This document shows, in pieces, positions 43,441 to 51,662 of a stretch of 64,000 bases of DNA. Numbering within the stretch: position 1 is the first letter of the stretch; each line of letters opens with the position of its first letter. Source of the DNA: an uncultured Dokdonia sp. (GTDB lineage: Bacteria > Bacteroidota > Bacteroidia > Flavobacteriales > Flavobacteriaceae). The translations under genes were made by a program, and so were the position numbers. The DNA is taken from contig NZ_CANMDS010000001.1 in NCBI RefSeq assembly GCF_947496725.1, positions 372,001-436,000 on the forward strand, in the 5' to 3' direction. The notes under the pieces are model-generated. The model had not been told where the DNA came from, did no database searches, and saw nothing but the letters and a program-made list of their open reading frames with translations.

Positions 43441-43784
43441 ATAATATATGTGCCACAATGTCGGGTATTGCTACGCTCATTATGACTATCTAAGTATTAT
43501 TATTCTATTTAAAAACGGCGAGTGACCCTGTAATGTATGGTATATAGTCACTCACGATTACTTTAAGTCAATTCTTATGCCAAGTGAAGTACGCTTTCGC
43601 GAAAATGTAAACCACAACCCTTATCTTTCCTTATAGTTATAGTAAAACCTTTGGCCACAAGAACCATCTTTAGGGAGACTAGCACGCTAGTTGTCAAAAG
43701 GAGAATCAAAAAAATAAAATAAATTTTTCACGAAAGTGTAACAACTTAAAAATTACCACATCTTTACTATAGAATTAACCAAAA
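43441..43784. promoter_or_regulatory. Divergent control region between lon and the ECF sigma gene
   Basis: 344 bp without a gene. It holds a 7-bp inverted repeat GAGTGAC / GTCACTC (43520-43526, 43547-43553), a 6-2-6 inverted repeat ACTAGC-AC-GCTAGT (43678-43691) that could be an operator of the sigma operon, a half-degenerate palindrome at 43592, and a more decayed relative TTTCACGAAAGTG at 43729. Confidence 0.35.
43592..43604. repeat. Palindrome, half-degenerate
   Basis: CGCTTTCGCGAAA with the right arm decayed to ATG, in the lon-sigma gap. Confidence 0.7.
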
Positions 43785-44363
43785 GTGAATTTTACCAACC
43801 ATCAAATAACAGATCTATTATCACTATGCCAGCAAGGTGAGCAGGGTGCACAAATGGAAGTTTACAATCGCTACTACAAGGCGATGTATAACACCTCATT
43901 GCGCATTGTAAAACACGAAGCAGAAGCAGAAGATATTATGCAAGAGTCCTTCTTAAGTGCTTTTACAAAACTAGACAGCTATAAGGGTGAGGCATCTTTT
44001 GGGAGTTGGTTAAAACGTATCGTTGTAAATAATAGCCTCAATGCTTACAATAAAAGTAAGCGACTAGATGAAACCTCTATAGATAACCATCTATATAAAA
44101 TAGAAGACGATGCGGCCGGTGTAGCAGAGATGGATCTCTCTAGTGTACGTGCTCAAGAAGTAGTAAACGCAATGAGTGAACTAAAAGACAACTACAGACA
44201 GTCACTGTCATTACATCTTATAGAGGGTTATGACTATGAAGAAATGAGTGAAATAATGAATGTAAGCTATGCAAACTGCAGAACGATGGTGTCAAGAGCA
44301 AAAGACAGCTTACGAAGAATTTTAAATAAAAATGAAAAAGGAACCTATAGATCAAGTATTTAA
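43785..44363 (+). CDS. ECF-type RNA polymerase sigma factor
   Basis: 192 residues. Region 2: EVYNRYYKAMYNTSLRIVKHEAEAEDIMQESFLSAFTKLDSYKGEASFGSWLKRIVVNNSLN (25-87). Region 4: MSELKDNYRQSLSLHLIEGYDYEEMSEIMNVSYANCRTMVSRAKDSLRRIL. The start is GTG at 43785 (NFTNHQITDLLSLCQQGEQG). It overlaps the next gene, a membrane anti-sigma candidate, by 32 bp, so both are made in a fixed ratio. Targets likely include the surface-protein genes just downstream, perhaps through the inverted repeat ahead of it. Confidence 0.93.
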   Translation: MNFTNHQITDLLSLCQQGEQGAQMEVYNRYYKAMYNTSLRIVKHEAEAEDIMQESFLSAFTKLDSYKGEASFGSWLKRIVVNNSLNAYNKSKRLDETSIDNHLYKIEDDAAGVAEMDLSSVRAQEVVNAMSELKDNYRQSLSLHLIEGYDYEEMSEIMNVSYANCRTMVSRAKDSLRRILNKNEKGTYRSSI

Positions 44364-44892
44364 GCGCCTAGAAGGCAAGCTAGATACAGCTGCACCTAGT
44401 GCAGATCACAAAGCAAACTTTCTTGCAAAGTTACAGGCGCAGGCTGCTCCCGTAACCATAGAGAAAGAAACTAAAGTCATAAAGTGGATGCGTCCTCTTT
44501 TTATAGCAGCGAGTATGCTCTTGCTTGCCGGAGTCATCTTTACTCAGTTCAATACAAGCTCGAGTGATAAGGAACTTGCAGATGTCTCTCCAGAAATGCA
44601 GGAAACTCAAGACTTCTTTACAAAGACTATAGAACGAGAGCTTTTTGACATTAAAGAAAAGATGACTCCAGAAAATCAAGCTATGGTAGAAGATGCCATA
44701 GTCCAGCTGGAGGTGCTAGAGCAGCAATATGATAAACTTAAAATTGACCTTTCTGAGAGTGGTGAAGATAAGCGTGTGATCTACGCTATGATAGACAACT
44801 TCCAGAACCGCATTGACCTCCTACAAAATGTAGTAGAACAAATGAATGCCATCACAGAACTAAAGCAAATTGAAAAAGCAGTAACACTATAG
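44332..44892 (+). CDS. Putative membrane-bound anti-sigma factor
   Basis: 186 residues. A short cytoplasmic part (MKKEPIDQVFKRLEGKLDTAAPSADHKANFLAKLQ), one transmembrane helix (WMRPLFIAASMLLLAGVIF, about 48-66) and a periplasmic coiled-coil-like helical part (MQETQDFFTKTIERELFDIKEKMTPENQAMVEDAIVQLEVLEQQYDKLKIDL). The position overlapping the sigma gene and the topology support an anti-sigma role; no zinc-binding HxxxCxxC motif is present, so it is not a ZAS type. Confidence 0.75.
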   Translation: MKKEPIDQVFKRLEGKLDTAAPSADHKANFLAKLQAQAAPVTIEKETKVIKWMRPLFIAASMLLLAGVIFTQFNTSSSDKELADVSPEMQETQDFFTKTIERELFDIKEKMTPENQAMVEDAIVQLEVLEQQYDKLKIDLSESGEDKRVIYAMIDNFQNRIDLLQNVVEQMNAITELKQIEKAVTL

Positions 44893-44916
44893 TTACTTAA
44901 ATAATATACTATTACT

Positions 44917-46005
44917 ATGAAAACAAAAATAACTCACCTCCTACTCTTTGTACTCGCTATGCCTTTTATGGTAATGGCAAGTGACAACTACCCTAAAGGG
45001 AAGTATACAAAAGAGAAAAGAATCAAAAAAGAATATAACGTAAATGCAGATGCAAAACTGGTTATAGATAACTCCTACGGTAATGTAAATATGGTAAGCT
45101 GGAATGAAAACCGCATTGTTATAGAAGTGCTAGTAAAAACTAATGGAAATGATGAAGAGCGCGTGCAAGAAAAGCTAGATGAAATAGATGTACGTTTTGA
45201 AGGCTCTCCATCTTATGTAAGTGCTAAAACTAATTTTGAGAGAAGTAGCAGCCGCTCGTGGTGGAATAGCTGGAAAAACAGCAATGTAAATATGGAAATT
45301 AACTACACCATAAAGCTCCCAGCTACAAATATGATAGACATAAACAATGACTACGGAGGAGTAAATCTTGATCGCTTAGAAGGTAATGCAAAGATTAATT
45401 GCGACTATGGTAAAATCACTATAGGAGAACTACTTGCAGAGGATAACTATCTCAACTTTGACTACACAAAAAACAGCATTATAGGTTATATGAAAAGTGG
45501 TCGTATTAATGCAGACTACTCAAGTTTTATGCTTGAGCGCGGCGGTGATATAGAACTCAACGCAGATTATAGCAAATCTGAATTTGGAAAAATTGAAAAT
45601 CTGAACTATAACTGTGATTATGGATCTGTAAAAACAACAGAAAGTAATGACGTAATAGGTCGCGGTGATTACATCTCTGCAAAAATAGGGGTTGTACACG
45701 GTGATTTAAATATCAACGCAGATTATGGGAGTATACGTGTAGAAGAACTTGCTGGAGATGCTGGAGACGTCGTGATACAGAGCGATTATACAGGCATAAA
45801 AGTGGGATACAGTCCTGCTTATGATTTTACCTTTAATATAAAACTTGAGTATGCAGGCTTAAGCGGTAAAGATGAGCTTACTTTTAATGTAGAGCGTGTA
45901 GAATCTTCAGACAAATATTACGAAGGGTACAAAGGGTCATCTTCTACTAACAACAACATAAACATCAACTCAGAGTATGGGGGTGTTACATTATTTAAAA
46001 ACTAA
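44917..46005 (+). CDS. Exported DUF4097-like beta-helix protein
   Basis: 362 residues with a signal peptide (MKTKITHLLLFVLAMPFMVMA-S). The mature part is a series of about 20-residue beta coils with NADYS / NCDYG / NSEYGG turns (INNDYGGVNLDRLEGNAKINCDYGKITIGEL, GRINADYSSFMLERGGDIELNADYSKSEFGKIENLNYNCDYGSV), predicting a right-handed beta-helix. Gap of 24 bp behind the anti-sigma gene: same operon. Probably a surface or periplasmic adhesin-like structure whose expression is tied to the sigma factor. Confidence 0.8.
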   Translation: MKTKITHLLLFVLAMPFMVMASDNYPKGKYTKEKRIKKEYNVNADAKLVIDNSYGNVNMVSWNENRIVIEVLVKTNGNDEERVQEKLDEIDVRFEGSPSYVSAKTNFERSSSRSWWNSWKNSNVNMEINYTIKLPATNMIDINNDYGGVNLDRLEGNAKINCDYGKITIGELLAEDNYLNFDYTKNSIIGYMKSGRINADYSSFMLERGGDIELNADYSKSEFGKIENLNYNCDYGSVKTTESNDVIGRGDYISAKIGVVHGDLNINADYGSIRVEELAGDAGDVVIQSDYTGIKVGYSPAYDFTFNIKLEYAGLSGKDELTFNVERVESSDKYYEGYKGSSSTNNNININSEYGGVTLFKN

Positions 46006-46032
46006 ATTCAATCATCAACTAAACAATCTATT

Positions 46033-46758
46033 ATGAAAAAATTAATCACACTCAGCTTAGTCCTTTTTGCAAGTACTCAAATACACGCACAATGGTGGGG
46101 AAAAAGCGTAAAAGGTAATGGCGAACTGGAAACTATAACTCGTAACGTAGGTGACTATGATGAGATAAGCGTTGCTGGCTTTTTTGACGTGACACTCGTT
46201 GCCGGTAATGAAGGAGAACTTACTATTGAAGGAGAGAGTAACCTCCTTGAATATATTGAGACAGAAGTAGATGGTGACAGACTTACTATCAAGGTGAAAA
46301 ATAAGCAAAACCTAAAAACGAGCTGGGGAAAAGATATTAAAATACGAGTACCTTTTAGAGATTTAAACCAAGTATCATTATCAGGATCTGGCGAGATTAT
46401 GAGTACAGATGTTATAAAGGCAAATAACTTTAGAGTTTCTGTATCTGGATCTGGTGATATAAATCTTGTAGTAGAAGCTAGCAGCACAGAGAGTCGTGTT
46501 ACTGGATCTGGTGATTTGGTATTACGAGGTAGCACAAGAGATCACGAGACAAGTGTAACGGGATCTGGAGATCTTGAAGCAGGACGCTTTAAAGCAGATA
46601 ATGTAGATGCAAAGGTTACAGGGTCTGGAGATATAAGAGTGAGCTGTGATAAAAGCATACGCGCTCGAGTAACAGGATCTGGAGATATAGAATATGTAGG
46701 TAACCCTACTAAGCAAGACACAAAGGTTTCTGGATCTGGAGATATCTCTAGAGGATAA
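46033..46758 (+). CDS. Exported DUF2807 (putative auto-transporter adhesin, head GIN) protein
   Basis: 241 residues with signal peptide MKKLITLSLVLFASTQIHA-Q. An N-terminal GIN-type strand set (VGDYDEISVAGFFDVTLVAGNEGELTIEGESNLLEYIETEVDGDRLTIKVKNK) precedes seven SGSGD/TGSGD turns spaced by 18-21 residues (SGSGEIMSTDV, SGSGDINLVV, TGSGDLVLRG, and so on), a beta-helix with identical corners. Last gene of the sigma operon, closed by a terminator. The DNA at each corner (GGATCTGGAGAT) is itself repeated, so the protein may change length by recombination. Confidence 0.85.
   Translation: MKKLITLSLVLFASTQIHAQWWGKSVKGNGELETITRNVGDYDEISVAGFFDVTLVAGNEGELTIEGESNLLEYIETEVDGDRLTIKVKNKQNLKTSWGKDIKIRVPFRDLNQVSLSGSGEIMSTDVIKANNFRVSVSGSGDINLVVEASSTESRVTGSGDLVLRGSTRDHETSVTGSGDLEAGRFKADNVDAKVTGSGDIRVSCDKSIRARVTGSGDIEYVGNPTKQDTKVSGSGDISRG
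46380..46750 (+). repeat. Seven short DNA repeats encoding SGSGD corners
   Basis: GGATCTGG(A/T/C)GAT-like units near 46384, 46447, 46504, 46561, 46621, 46675 and 46732, spaced 54-63 bp (18-21 codons). The codons are almost unchanged between units. Confidence 0.8.
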
Positions 46759-46781
46759 AACTATTTTGTCCCAAATACAAT

Positions 46782-46808
46782 AAAAGCCCTCTTGCGAGGG
46801 CTTTTTTA
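46782..46808. terminator. Bidirectional terminator of the sigma operon
   Basis: 10-bp stem AAAAGCCCTC / GAGGGCTTTT with loop TTGC and T-runs on both strands; between two converging DUF2807 genes. Confidence 0.9.
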
Positions 46809-46818
46809 CTTATACATA

Positions 46819-47658
46819 TTATAGTTCTTTCTTGAGTAGTCTCGCGGTACCAGAAAATCGTTCTACTATAATTTTTGGCTCGCCATACAGTTGCACCATA
46901 CTCTTATCTGAAAGGTCAAGTGTTACCTTCTCATCTACACTTAGCGTCACGCTACCGCTTTCTCTTCCTACTATCTGCACTATGTCTGCATCAAAGGAGA
47001 GTCCTTTACATTGAGCGGTTTCATTTACTGTAAAAGTAGCTTCACTAGCATTCCCTGTAAACGCTATGTCAGATCTTCCTGAAGCAATTATTGAGAGTTT
47101 TACGGTGTTTATATCCGCTTTCGCGAAAGCGTTATCACTTAAATTCACACGTATATCGTCTCCAGTGTAATCTATCTCAAACTTTGAGTTGCCGTTTGCC
47201 ATAATATCTGCCTCTCTCGTTTTGAGCTCTCCGTTGAAACGACTTCCATCTAGAAAACTACCCGTAAACATATCTCCCTCTATGGCTGTAGATACAAAGG
47301 CACTACTTTTTGAATCTAAACTTACAGCGCTCAGTGCTGTATATCGCACAGTAATGTTAAGTCTTTTTGCACTACGTATATCCTTGCGGGTTGAGACCAC
47401 TAGTAAACTATCTTTAATGTCAAAATCTATAAGTTCAACTAGGTTATCATCCATCTCTAGGTCATAACCAGTTTGAGAATCTGCCATAAGTGTCACCTCT
47501 AGACCATCTGTCACCTTGATTGCGGTAAAGCCATCTAGTCTCTCAGAAACATCTATGACATTACGACTACCTTTTACTCGCTCGCGTTGTGCAGCGACAC
47601 TTGTAGTTACAACCAGAAGTATTGCAACCACAAAACTCTTTATATATCTATTCTTCAT
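46819..47658 (-). CDS. Second DUF2807 family exported protein
   Basis: 279 residues with signal peptide MKNRYIKSFVVAILLVVTTSVAAQ-R. Starts with the GIN-like stretch VIDVSERLDGFTAIKVTDGLEVTLMADSQTGYDLEMDDNLVELIDFDIKDSLLVVSTR, then beta coils with DSKSSAFVS, DGSRFNGELK, NGNSKFEID, ASGRSDIAFTG corners, more diverged than in the neighbour. It converges on the sigma operon and is probably controlled separately. Residues NAFAKAD are encoded by a palindrome copy. Confidence 0.82.
   Translation of the reverse strand: MKNRYIKSFVVAILLVVTTSVAAQRERVKGSRNVIDVSERLDGFTAIKVTDGLEVTLMADSQTGYDLEMDDNLVELIDFDIKDSLLVVSTRKDIRSAKRLNITVRYTALSAVSLDSKSSAFVSTAIEGDMFTGSFLDGSRFNGELKTREADIMANGNSKFEIDYTGDDIRVNLSDNAFAKADINTVKLSIIASGRSDIAFTGNASEATFTVNETAQCKGLSFDADIVQIVGRESGSVTLSVDEKVTLDLSDKSMVQLYGEPKIIVERFSGTARLLKKEL
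47116..47131. repeat. 16-bp palindrome, in the DUF2807 gene
   Basis: Exact copy, read as AFAKA in SDNAFAKADINTV, replacing a beta-helix corner. Confidence 0.95.
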
Positions 47659-47703
47659 AAAATTAAAAGTACAATAAATGAGCCATCCTTAATAACCGTA
47701 CAT

Positions 47704-47736
47704 AAAAAAAGCATCTGGTTACAGATGCTCTTTAAA
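47704..47736 (-). terminator. Terminator of the repeat lipoprotein gene
   Basis: 8-bp stem AGCATCTG / CAGATGCT; on the minus strand a TTTTTTT run follows, 20 bp past the stop. Confidence 0.8.
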
Positions 47737-47755
47737 AATATGTCGTTTATGGATA

Positions 47756-48814
47756 CTAATAGGCAATATTAATCACTCCATCTACCGTAAGTACTTCTTC
47801 GTTATCTGGGTTTGTAAATGCTCCAGAAAAGGTTCCTACGATTGTAGTACCATCGTTTGCCGTAATTGTATTAATAAAAGGTGATGTCCCTCCAGGTGCT
47901 GCAGTAAGTACTACACCATCTATGGTAATAAGTGTGTTTTGCATCACATTATCTCCAGTTTGTTGTAATACAATATCAAAAGTGAAGGTGTCGCCAGTAT
48001 CTGTATCTGTTGCTACAACGCTTAAAAGAGAACCATCTATAGTTACTACTGAATTATCAAAGTTTGTAAACGTTCCTCCTATAGTTCCATACACCGGTCC
48101 ATCATCTTCTGGTGGGTTACAATCTCCTAGCTCTTGAACAATTGCATCTAGACTTCCGTCTGGATCTCCACAAGCTGTAATCTGTTCCTGCAGTGCAAAT
48201 GAGTAATCTGCACAGGCAGCCGTATAAGCATCACTATCTTGAGGATCTACTGCGTTAAATATTTCTTGAGCTTCTGCTGTTGCAATTTCGGCAGCGGCAC
48301 AATCTCCACCACAGTTTAGACTATCTATAGTTGCCTGTAAACTACCACTTGGATCTCCACACGCTTCTATTTGTGCACTTAATGCGGCACTATATGCGAG
48401 ACATAATTGCTCTTCATTTTCTTCGGTAGCATTGTTAAGTGCCTCCAGCGCTGCCTCTGTAGCTAGCTCTGCTTGTAAGCACGGGTCTGGTGTTGTACAG
48501 TCGCCTAGCGTAGTAAGTATGGATTGTAGCTCTCCAGAACTATCACCGCATAGTTCTATAGTTGCCTCAAGTGCAAGTGCATATGTTGTACAGGCCTGTG
48601 TGTAATTTGATTCAGAAGAGGCTGCAAATGCCGCTTGTGCAGTTTGCAATACATCAAATGCTATTTGACACGTATCACTATCTGGATCTGTCTCTCCAGG
48701 CTCAGAACCATCTCCGGTTACAGAAAACTCGCCCTCTAGTTGTTCATCATCACAAGAGATTACTGTGACTGAGGCTAGCATTATAAATAAGAATAGGTAG
48801 TGTAGTTTTTTCAT
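47756..48814 (-). CDS. Lipoprotein with three cysteine-containing helical repeats
   Basis: 352 residues. Lipobox MKKLHYLFLFIMLASVTVISC-DDEQ. Residues about 48-235 hold three units of about 62 residues, each with four Cys and the signature A(C)xxYxxALxxxIxxCGDxxGxLxxxxxxLxxC (ALEATIELCGDSSGELQ, ALSAQIEACGDPSGSLQ, ALQEQITACGDPDGSLD). The spacing suggests two disulphides per helical repeat. The last about 110 residues are a beta domain (YGTIGGTFTNFDNSVVTIDGSLL ... EEVLTVDGVINIAY). Surface-exposed by the acidic +2 region. Function unknown. Confidence 0.75.
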   Translation of the reverse strand: MKKLHYLFLFIMLASVTVISCDDEQLEGEFSVTGDGSEPGETDPDSDTCQIAFDVLQTAQAAFAASSESNYTQACTTYALALEATIELCGDSSGELQSILTTLGDCTTPDPCLQAELATEAALEALNNATEENEEQLCLAYSAALSAQIEACGDPSGSLQATIDSLNCGGDCAAAEIATAEAQEIFNAVDPQDSDAYTAACADYSFALQEQITACGDPDGSLDAIVQELGDCNPPEDDGPVYGTIGGTFTNFDNSVVTIDGSLLSVVATDTDTGDTFTFDIVLQQTGDNVMQNTLITIDGVVLTAAPGGTSPFINTITANDGTTIVGTFSGAFTNPDNEEVLTVDGVINIAY

Positions 48815-48880
48815 CGATGTAGGATTTTGTAAACCTTAAACGCAAACATAATCATTTTATTGGACTGTTATACGGGCATT

Positions 48881-49315
48881 TTATGACTCCTTATGTGATC
48901 TAAGAATCTTGTTTTGCTCTTGCATTAAGTGCTCAATATTTGCCAAGAGTTCAATGTTTTTTGGTGTTTTTTCTTCAGTATTTTTTGGGTCTTCAGATTT
49001 GTCTTTAAATCTGTTAATCCCTTTTATGACTATAAATATAGTCAAAGCTATGATAACAAAGTCTATCCCCACCTCTATGAGCTCCCCGTAGCCTATTGCA
49101 ACTACATCTGCCTCATTTTCGGCATCTCGTAAAATATACCTGCGCTCACGTAGGTTTATGCCATCTGTAAGTAAAGAAAGTGGTGGCATTACCACCTTTT
49201 TTACTATAGTATTTACCACATTATTAAAAGCAGTACCTATGATGATACCCACTGCCATATCAACCATATTACCTTTTACGGCAAAATCTTTAAATTCTTG
49301 TATAAAACTCTTCAT
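48881..49315 (-). CDS. mscL: Large-conductance mechanosensitive channel
   Basis: 144 residues. The first helix and pore (FIQEFKDFAVKGNMVDMAVGIIIGTAFNNVVNTIVKKVVMPPLSLL) match MscL closely, the second helix is FVIIALTIFIVIKGINRF, and the C-terminal helix (NIELLANIEHLMQEQNKIL) forms the cytoplasmic bundle. Opens under membrane tension to release solutes on osmotic downshock. The periplasmic loop is short and charged (NLRERRYILRDAENEADVV). Confidence 0.96.
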   Translation of the reverse strand: MKSFIQEFKDFAVKGNMVDMAVGIIIGTAFNNVVNTIVKKVVMPPLSLLTDGINLRERRYILRDAENEADVVAIGYGELIEVGIDFVIIALTIFIVIKGINRFKDKSEDPKNTEEKTPKNIELLANIEHLMQEQNKILRSHKES

Positions 49316-49402
49316 AGTATATAAATGTTAGAAAAACGCTTCAAGCAATTCTAGGCTGTTTAATAAACGGATTAATTGCTTGCAAAGAGTGTTTTGTTAT
49401 AG

Positions 49403-49416
49403 GCTTTCGCGAAAGC
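49403..49416. repeat. Palindrome, 14-bp form, between UMF1 gene and mscL
   Basis: GCTTTCGCGAAAGC with the left outer base G instead of C. Confidence 0.9.
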
Positions 49417-49429
49417 GGAAACCATTTGC

Positions 49430-50737
49430 CTATTTATTTTCTTTTGGAACTCTGTACAGAAGCACTACTCCCACTGCAAAAAACAGTATAAGAAATACGA
49501 TAGAGTAACGCATACTGCCGGTAATCTCTTCTATGAAACCATATAAGAACATCCCGATGATGATCCCTATTTTTTCGGCAACGTCATAAAAGCTAAAGTA
49601 TGATGTTGTGTCTTCTGTCTCTGGTAAAAACTTTGCATACGTAGACCTTGAGAGCGATTGTATACCACCCATTACTAAACCTACAAAACCCGCAGTAATG
49701 TAAAACTGGAAGGGCGTATACACAAAGTAGGCCCAGGCACAAATTACAATCCATATAACATTAATAATGACCAGTGCTTTTATGTTACCCACGCGTGATG
49801 AAAGTTTTGACGTAAGTATAGCACCCAGCACTGCTACAAGTTGTATTAAAAGTATACTCCCAATTAATCCAAACTGACGCTCGCTATCACTACCCCACTC
49901 TAGTTCTTGCTCTCCAAAATATGCTGCAGCAAGCATCACTGTCTGTACCGCCATACTGTATACAAAGAAGGCAATAAGATATTTTTTAAGACGCAGCTGG
50001 TCTTGCATAGAAGACCAAATGACTCTTAGCTCCTTAAAGCCATTAAAGAACACATCTTTGGTAAGCTTTCCTTGCGCTTGATTCCCCTGAGGTAAGTAAG
50101 CGTAGGTATACTGGCTAAAACCTATCCACCAGACACCAGTAAGCACAAAAGACAGTCGCGTAGGAAAACCTTCATCTTCAAAACCGAAAAGCTCAAATCC
50201 CAAAATTAAAAATAAACACCACCCGAGTAATATAACACTCCCTATGTAGCCTAGGGAATACCCTTTTGCACTTATCTTATCGTGTTGTTCTGGATATGCT
50301 ATATCTGGCAAGTATGAATTATAAAAAACGAGACTCCCCCAGAAACCTATAAGCCCTAGTGCATATAAAGTAAGGCTCAGGTATATATGCTCAAGGCTAA
50401 ACCAGTACAAACCTATTGTAGAGAAAGCTCCTAGATAGCAGAAGAGTTTTAAAAAGAACTTTTTGTTACCCAGATAATCTGCCACACCAGAGAGTATGGG
50501 AGATATGATAGCCACGACTAAAAAAGCAATAGCAGTGGTGTAAAATATAAGCGGACTACGACGTAGCATCATCCCAAAAACCTCAATCTCTTCTATACCT
50601 GCTCCTCTAAACAGAGCACCATAAAACAAAGGGAATATAGCAGATGCGATGACAAGACTGTATGTAGAGTTTGCCCAGTCATAAAACGCCCAAGCATTTA
50701 ATAACTTCTTATCACCTTTTTTGAGTTGTTCTTTCAT
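49430..50737 (-). CDS. MFS transporter, UMF1 (Atg22-like) family
   Basis: 435 residues with about 12 hydrophobic segments. The family start is NAWAFYDWANSTYSLVIASAIFPLFYGALF, with the later GLVMGGIQSLSRSTYAKFLPETEDTTSYFSFYDVAEKIGIIIGMFLYGFIEEITGSMRYS, both hallmarks of the UMF1 group that includes yeast vacuolar Atg22. The substrate is unknown in bacteria. Monocistronic; the M48 terminator lies just upstream. Confidence 0.9.
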   Translation of the reverse strand: MKEQLKKGDKKLLNAWAFYDWANSTYSLVIASAIFPLFYGALFRGAGIEEIEVFGMMLRRSPLIFYTTAIAFLVVAIISPILSGVADYLGNKKFFLKLFCYLGAFSTIGLYWFSLEHIYLSLTLYALGLIGFWGSLVFYNSYLPDIAYPEQHDKISAKGYSLGYIGSVILLGWCLFLILGFELFGFEDEGFPTRLSFVLTGVWWIGFSQYTYAYLPQGNQAQGKLTKDVFFNGFKELRVIWSSMQDQLRLKKYLIAFFVYSMAVQTVMLAAAYFGEQELEWGSDSERQFGLIGSILLIQLVAVLGAILTSKLSSRVGNIKALVIINVIWIVICAWAYFVYTPFQFYITAGFVGLVMGGIQSLSRSTYAKFLPETEDTTSYFSFYDVAEKIGIIIGMFLYGFIEEITGSMRYSIVFLILFFAVGVVLLYRVPKENK

Positions 50738-50750
50738 AGCACTAAAATAA

Positions 50751-50776
50751 AAAAGCTGTGCGAGTGCACAGCTTTT
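50751..50776 (-). terminator. Terminator of the M48 protease gene
   Basis: 11-bp perfect stem AAAAGCTGTGC / GCACAGCTTTT with loop GAGT; T-run on the minus strand. Confidence 0.85.
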
Positions 50777-50800
50777 TAAACTATATATTATTGTAAATTC

Positions 50801-51622
50801 TTATTTGAAACTTGTCACGCCAAACTTTGCTGCCTCTGCTCTTGCCATAGGGGCTTTTGCAGTGAGGTTTGCAATACGCGAGTCTGATGATGGGTGCGTA
50901 CTTAATATTTGTGGTGGTGCTTGACCTCCACTAGCAGCTTTCATACGTTTCCATAACTCTGCAGCTTCATCTGGGTTGTAACCTGCTATAGCAGCGATTA
51001 CAATACCTATCTCGTCTGCCTGTGTCTCGTGACTACGTGAGAAAGGAAGCATACCCCCTACTTGTGAACCTACACCGTAAAGTTGCATAATTTGCTGTTG
51101 TTTACTTTGATCTTGTCCACTTACTGCTACTGCAGTGGCTACAGCACCATATTGCTGTAACTGCGCTGCACTCATACGTTGTGCACCGTGATCTGCAAGT
51201 GCGTGAGCAAGCTCGTGTCCCATAACCATTGCAAGACCTGTCTCAGACTGTGTGATAGGTAATATACCTGTATACACTACAATTTTTCCACCTGGCATAC
51301 ACCACGCATTTACAGCTTCGTCTCTTACTAGGTTATATTCCCAGCGATAATCTTGTAAATAACCTGGCTCTCCTAGAGCTGTAAGGTAACGCTCTGCAGC
51401 TACAGCAATTTTCTCACCTACACTCTTTACCATATTTGCATCTGCCGTACCGGTGATGACATTATTTTCTGAAAGAAAGGCATCATATTGTTGAAAAGCC
51501 ATCGGAAATAGCTGATCGTTACTTACGAAGTTAAGTGTCTTTTTCCCTGTAAAAGGGCTCGTCTTACAAGCGCATACTAATAGTACGGTCATTATAAGAA
51601 CAAATGTATTTTTAAGTTTCAT
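50801..51622 (-). CDS. M48 family metalloprotease, lipoprotein
   Basis: 273 residues. Lipobox at Cys19 (MKLKNTFVLIMTVLLVCAC-K). Zinc motif HELAH (136-140) and third ligand Glu199 in SRSHETQADEIG. NAWCMPGGKIVVYTGILP is the strand before the active site. Resembles LoiP/YcaL-type periplasmic proteases that survey outer-membrane protein assembly in E. coli. It follows the GH31 gene after 40 bp with no clear terminator between, so it may be read through from the glycogen operon. Confidence 0.92.
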   Translation of the reverse strand: MKLKNTFVLIMTVLLVCACKTSPFTGKKTLNFVSNDQLFPMAFQQYDAFLSENNVITGTADANMVKSVGEKIAVAAERYLTALGEPGYLQDYRWEYNLVRDEAVNAWCMPGGKIVVYTGILPITQSETGLAMVMGHELAHALADHGAQRMSAAQLQQYGAVATAVAVSGQDQSKQQQIMQLYGVGSQVGGMLPFSRSHETQADEIGIVIAAIAGYNPDEAAELWKRMKAASGGQAPPQILSTHPSSDSRIANLTAKAPMARAEAAKFGVTSFK

Positions 51623-51662
51623 TGTACTAGGGTTTGATATTCTTTATAAAAATACACAAATG

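Noticed and set aside
44332-44363. 32-bp overlap of sigma and anti-sigma genes as annotation artefact
   Set aside because: Both frames have family-consistent ends, and such overlaps are common for sigma/anti-sigma pairs.
49402-49417. Possible dif site near xerD or elsewhere among the palindromes
   Set aside because: dif sites are single, about 28 bp with a 6-bp centre between XerC and XerD arms; these copies are many, shorter and without such a centre.
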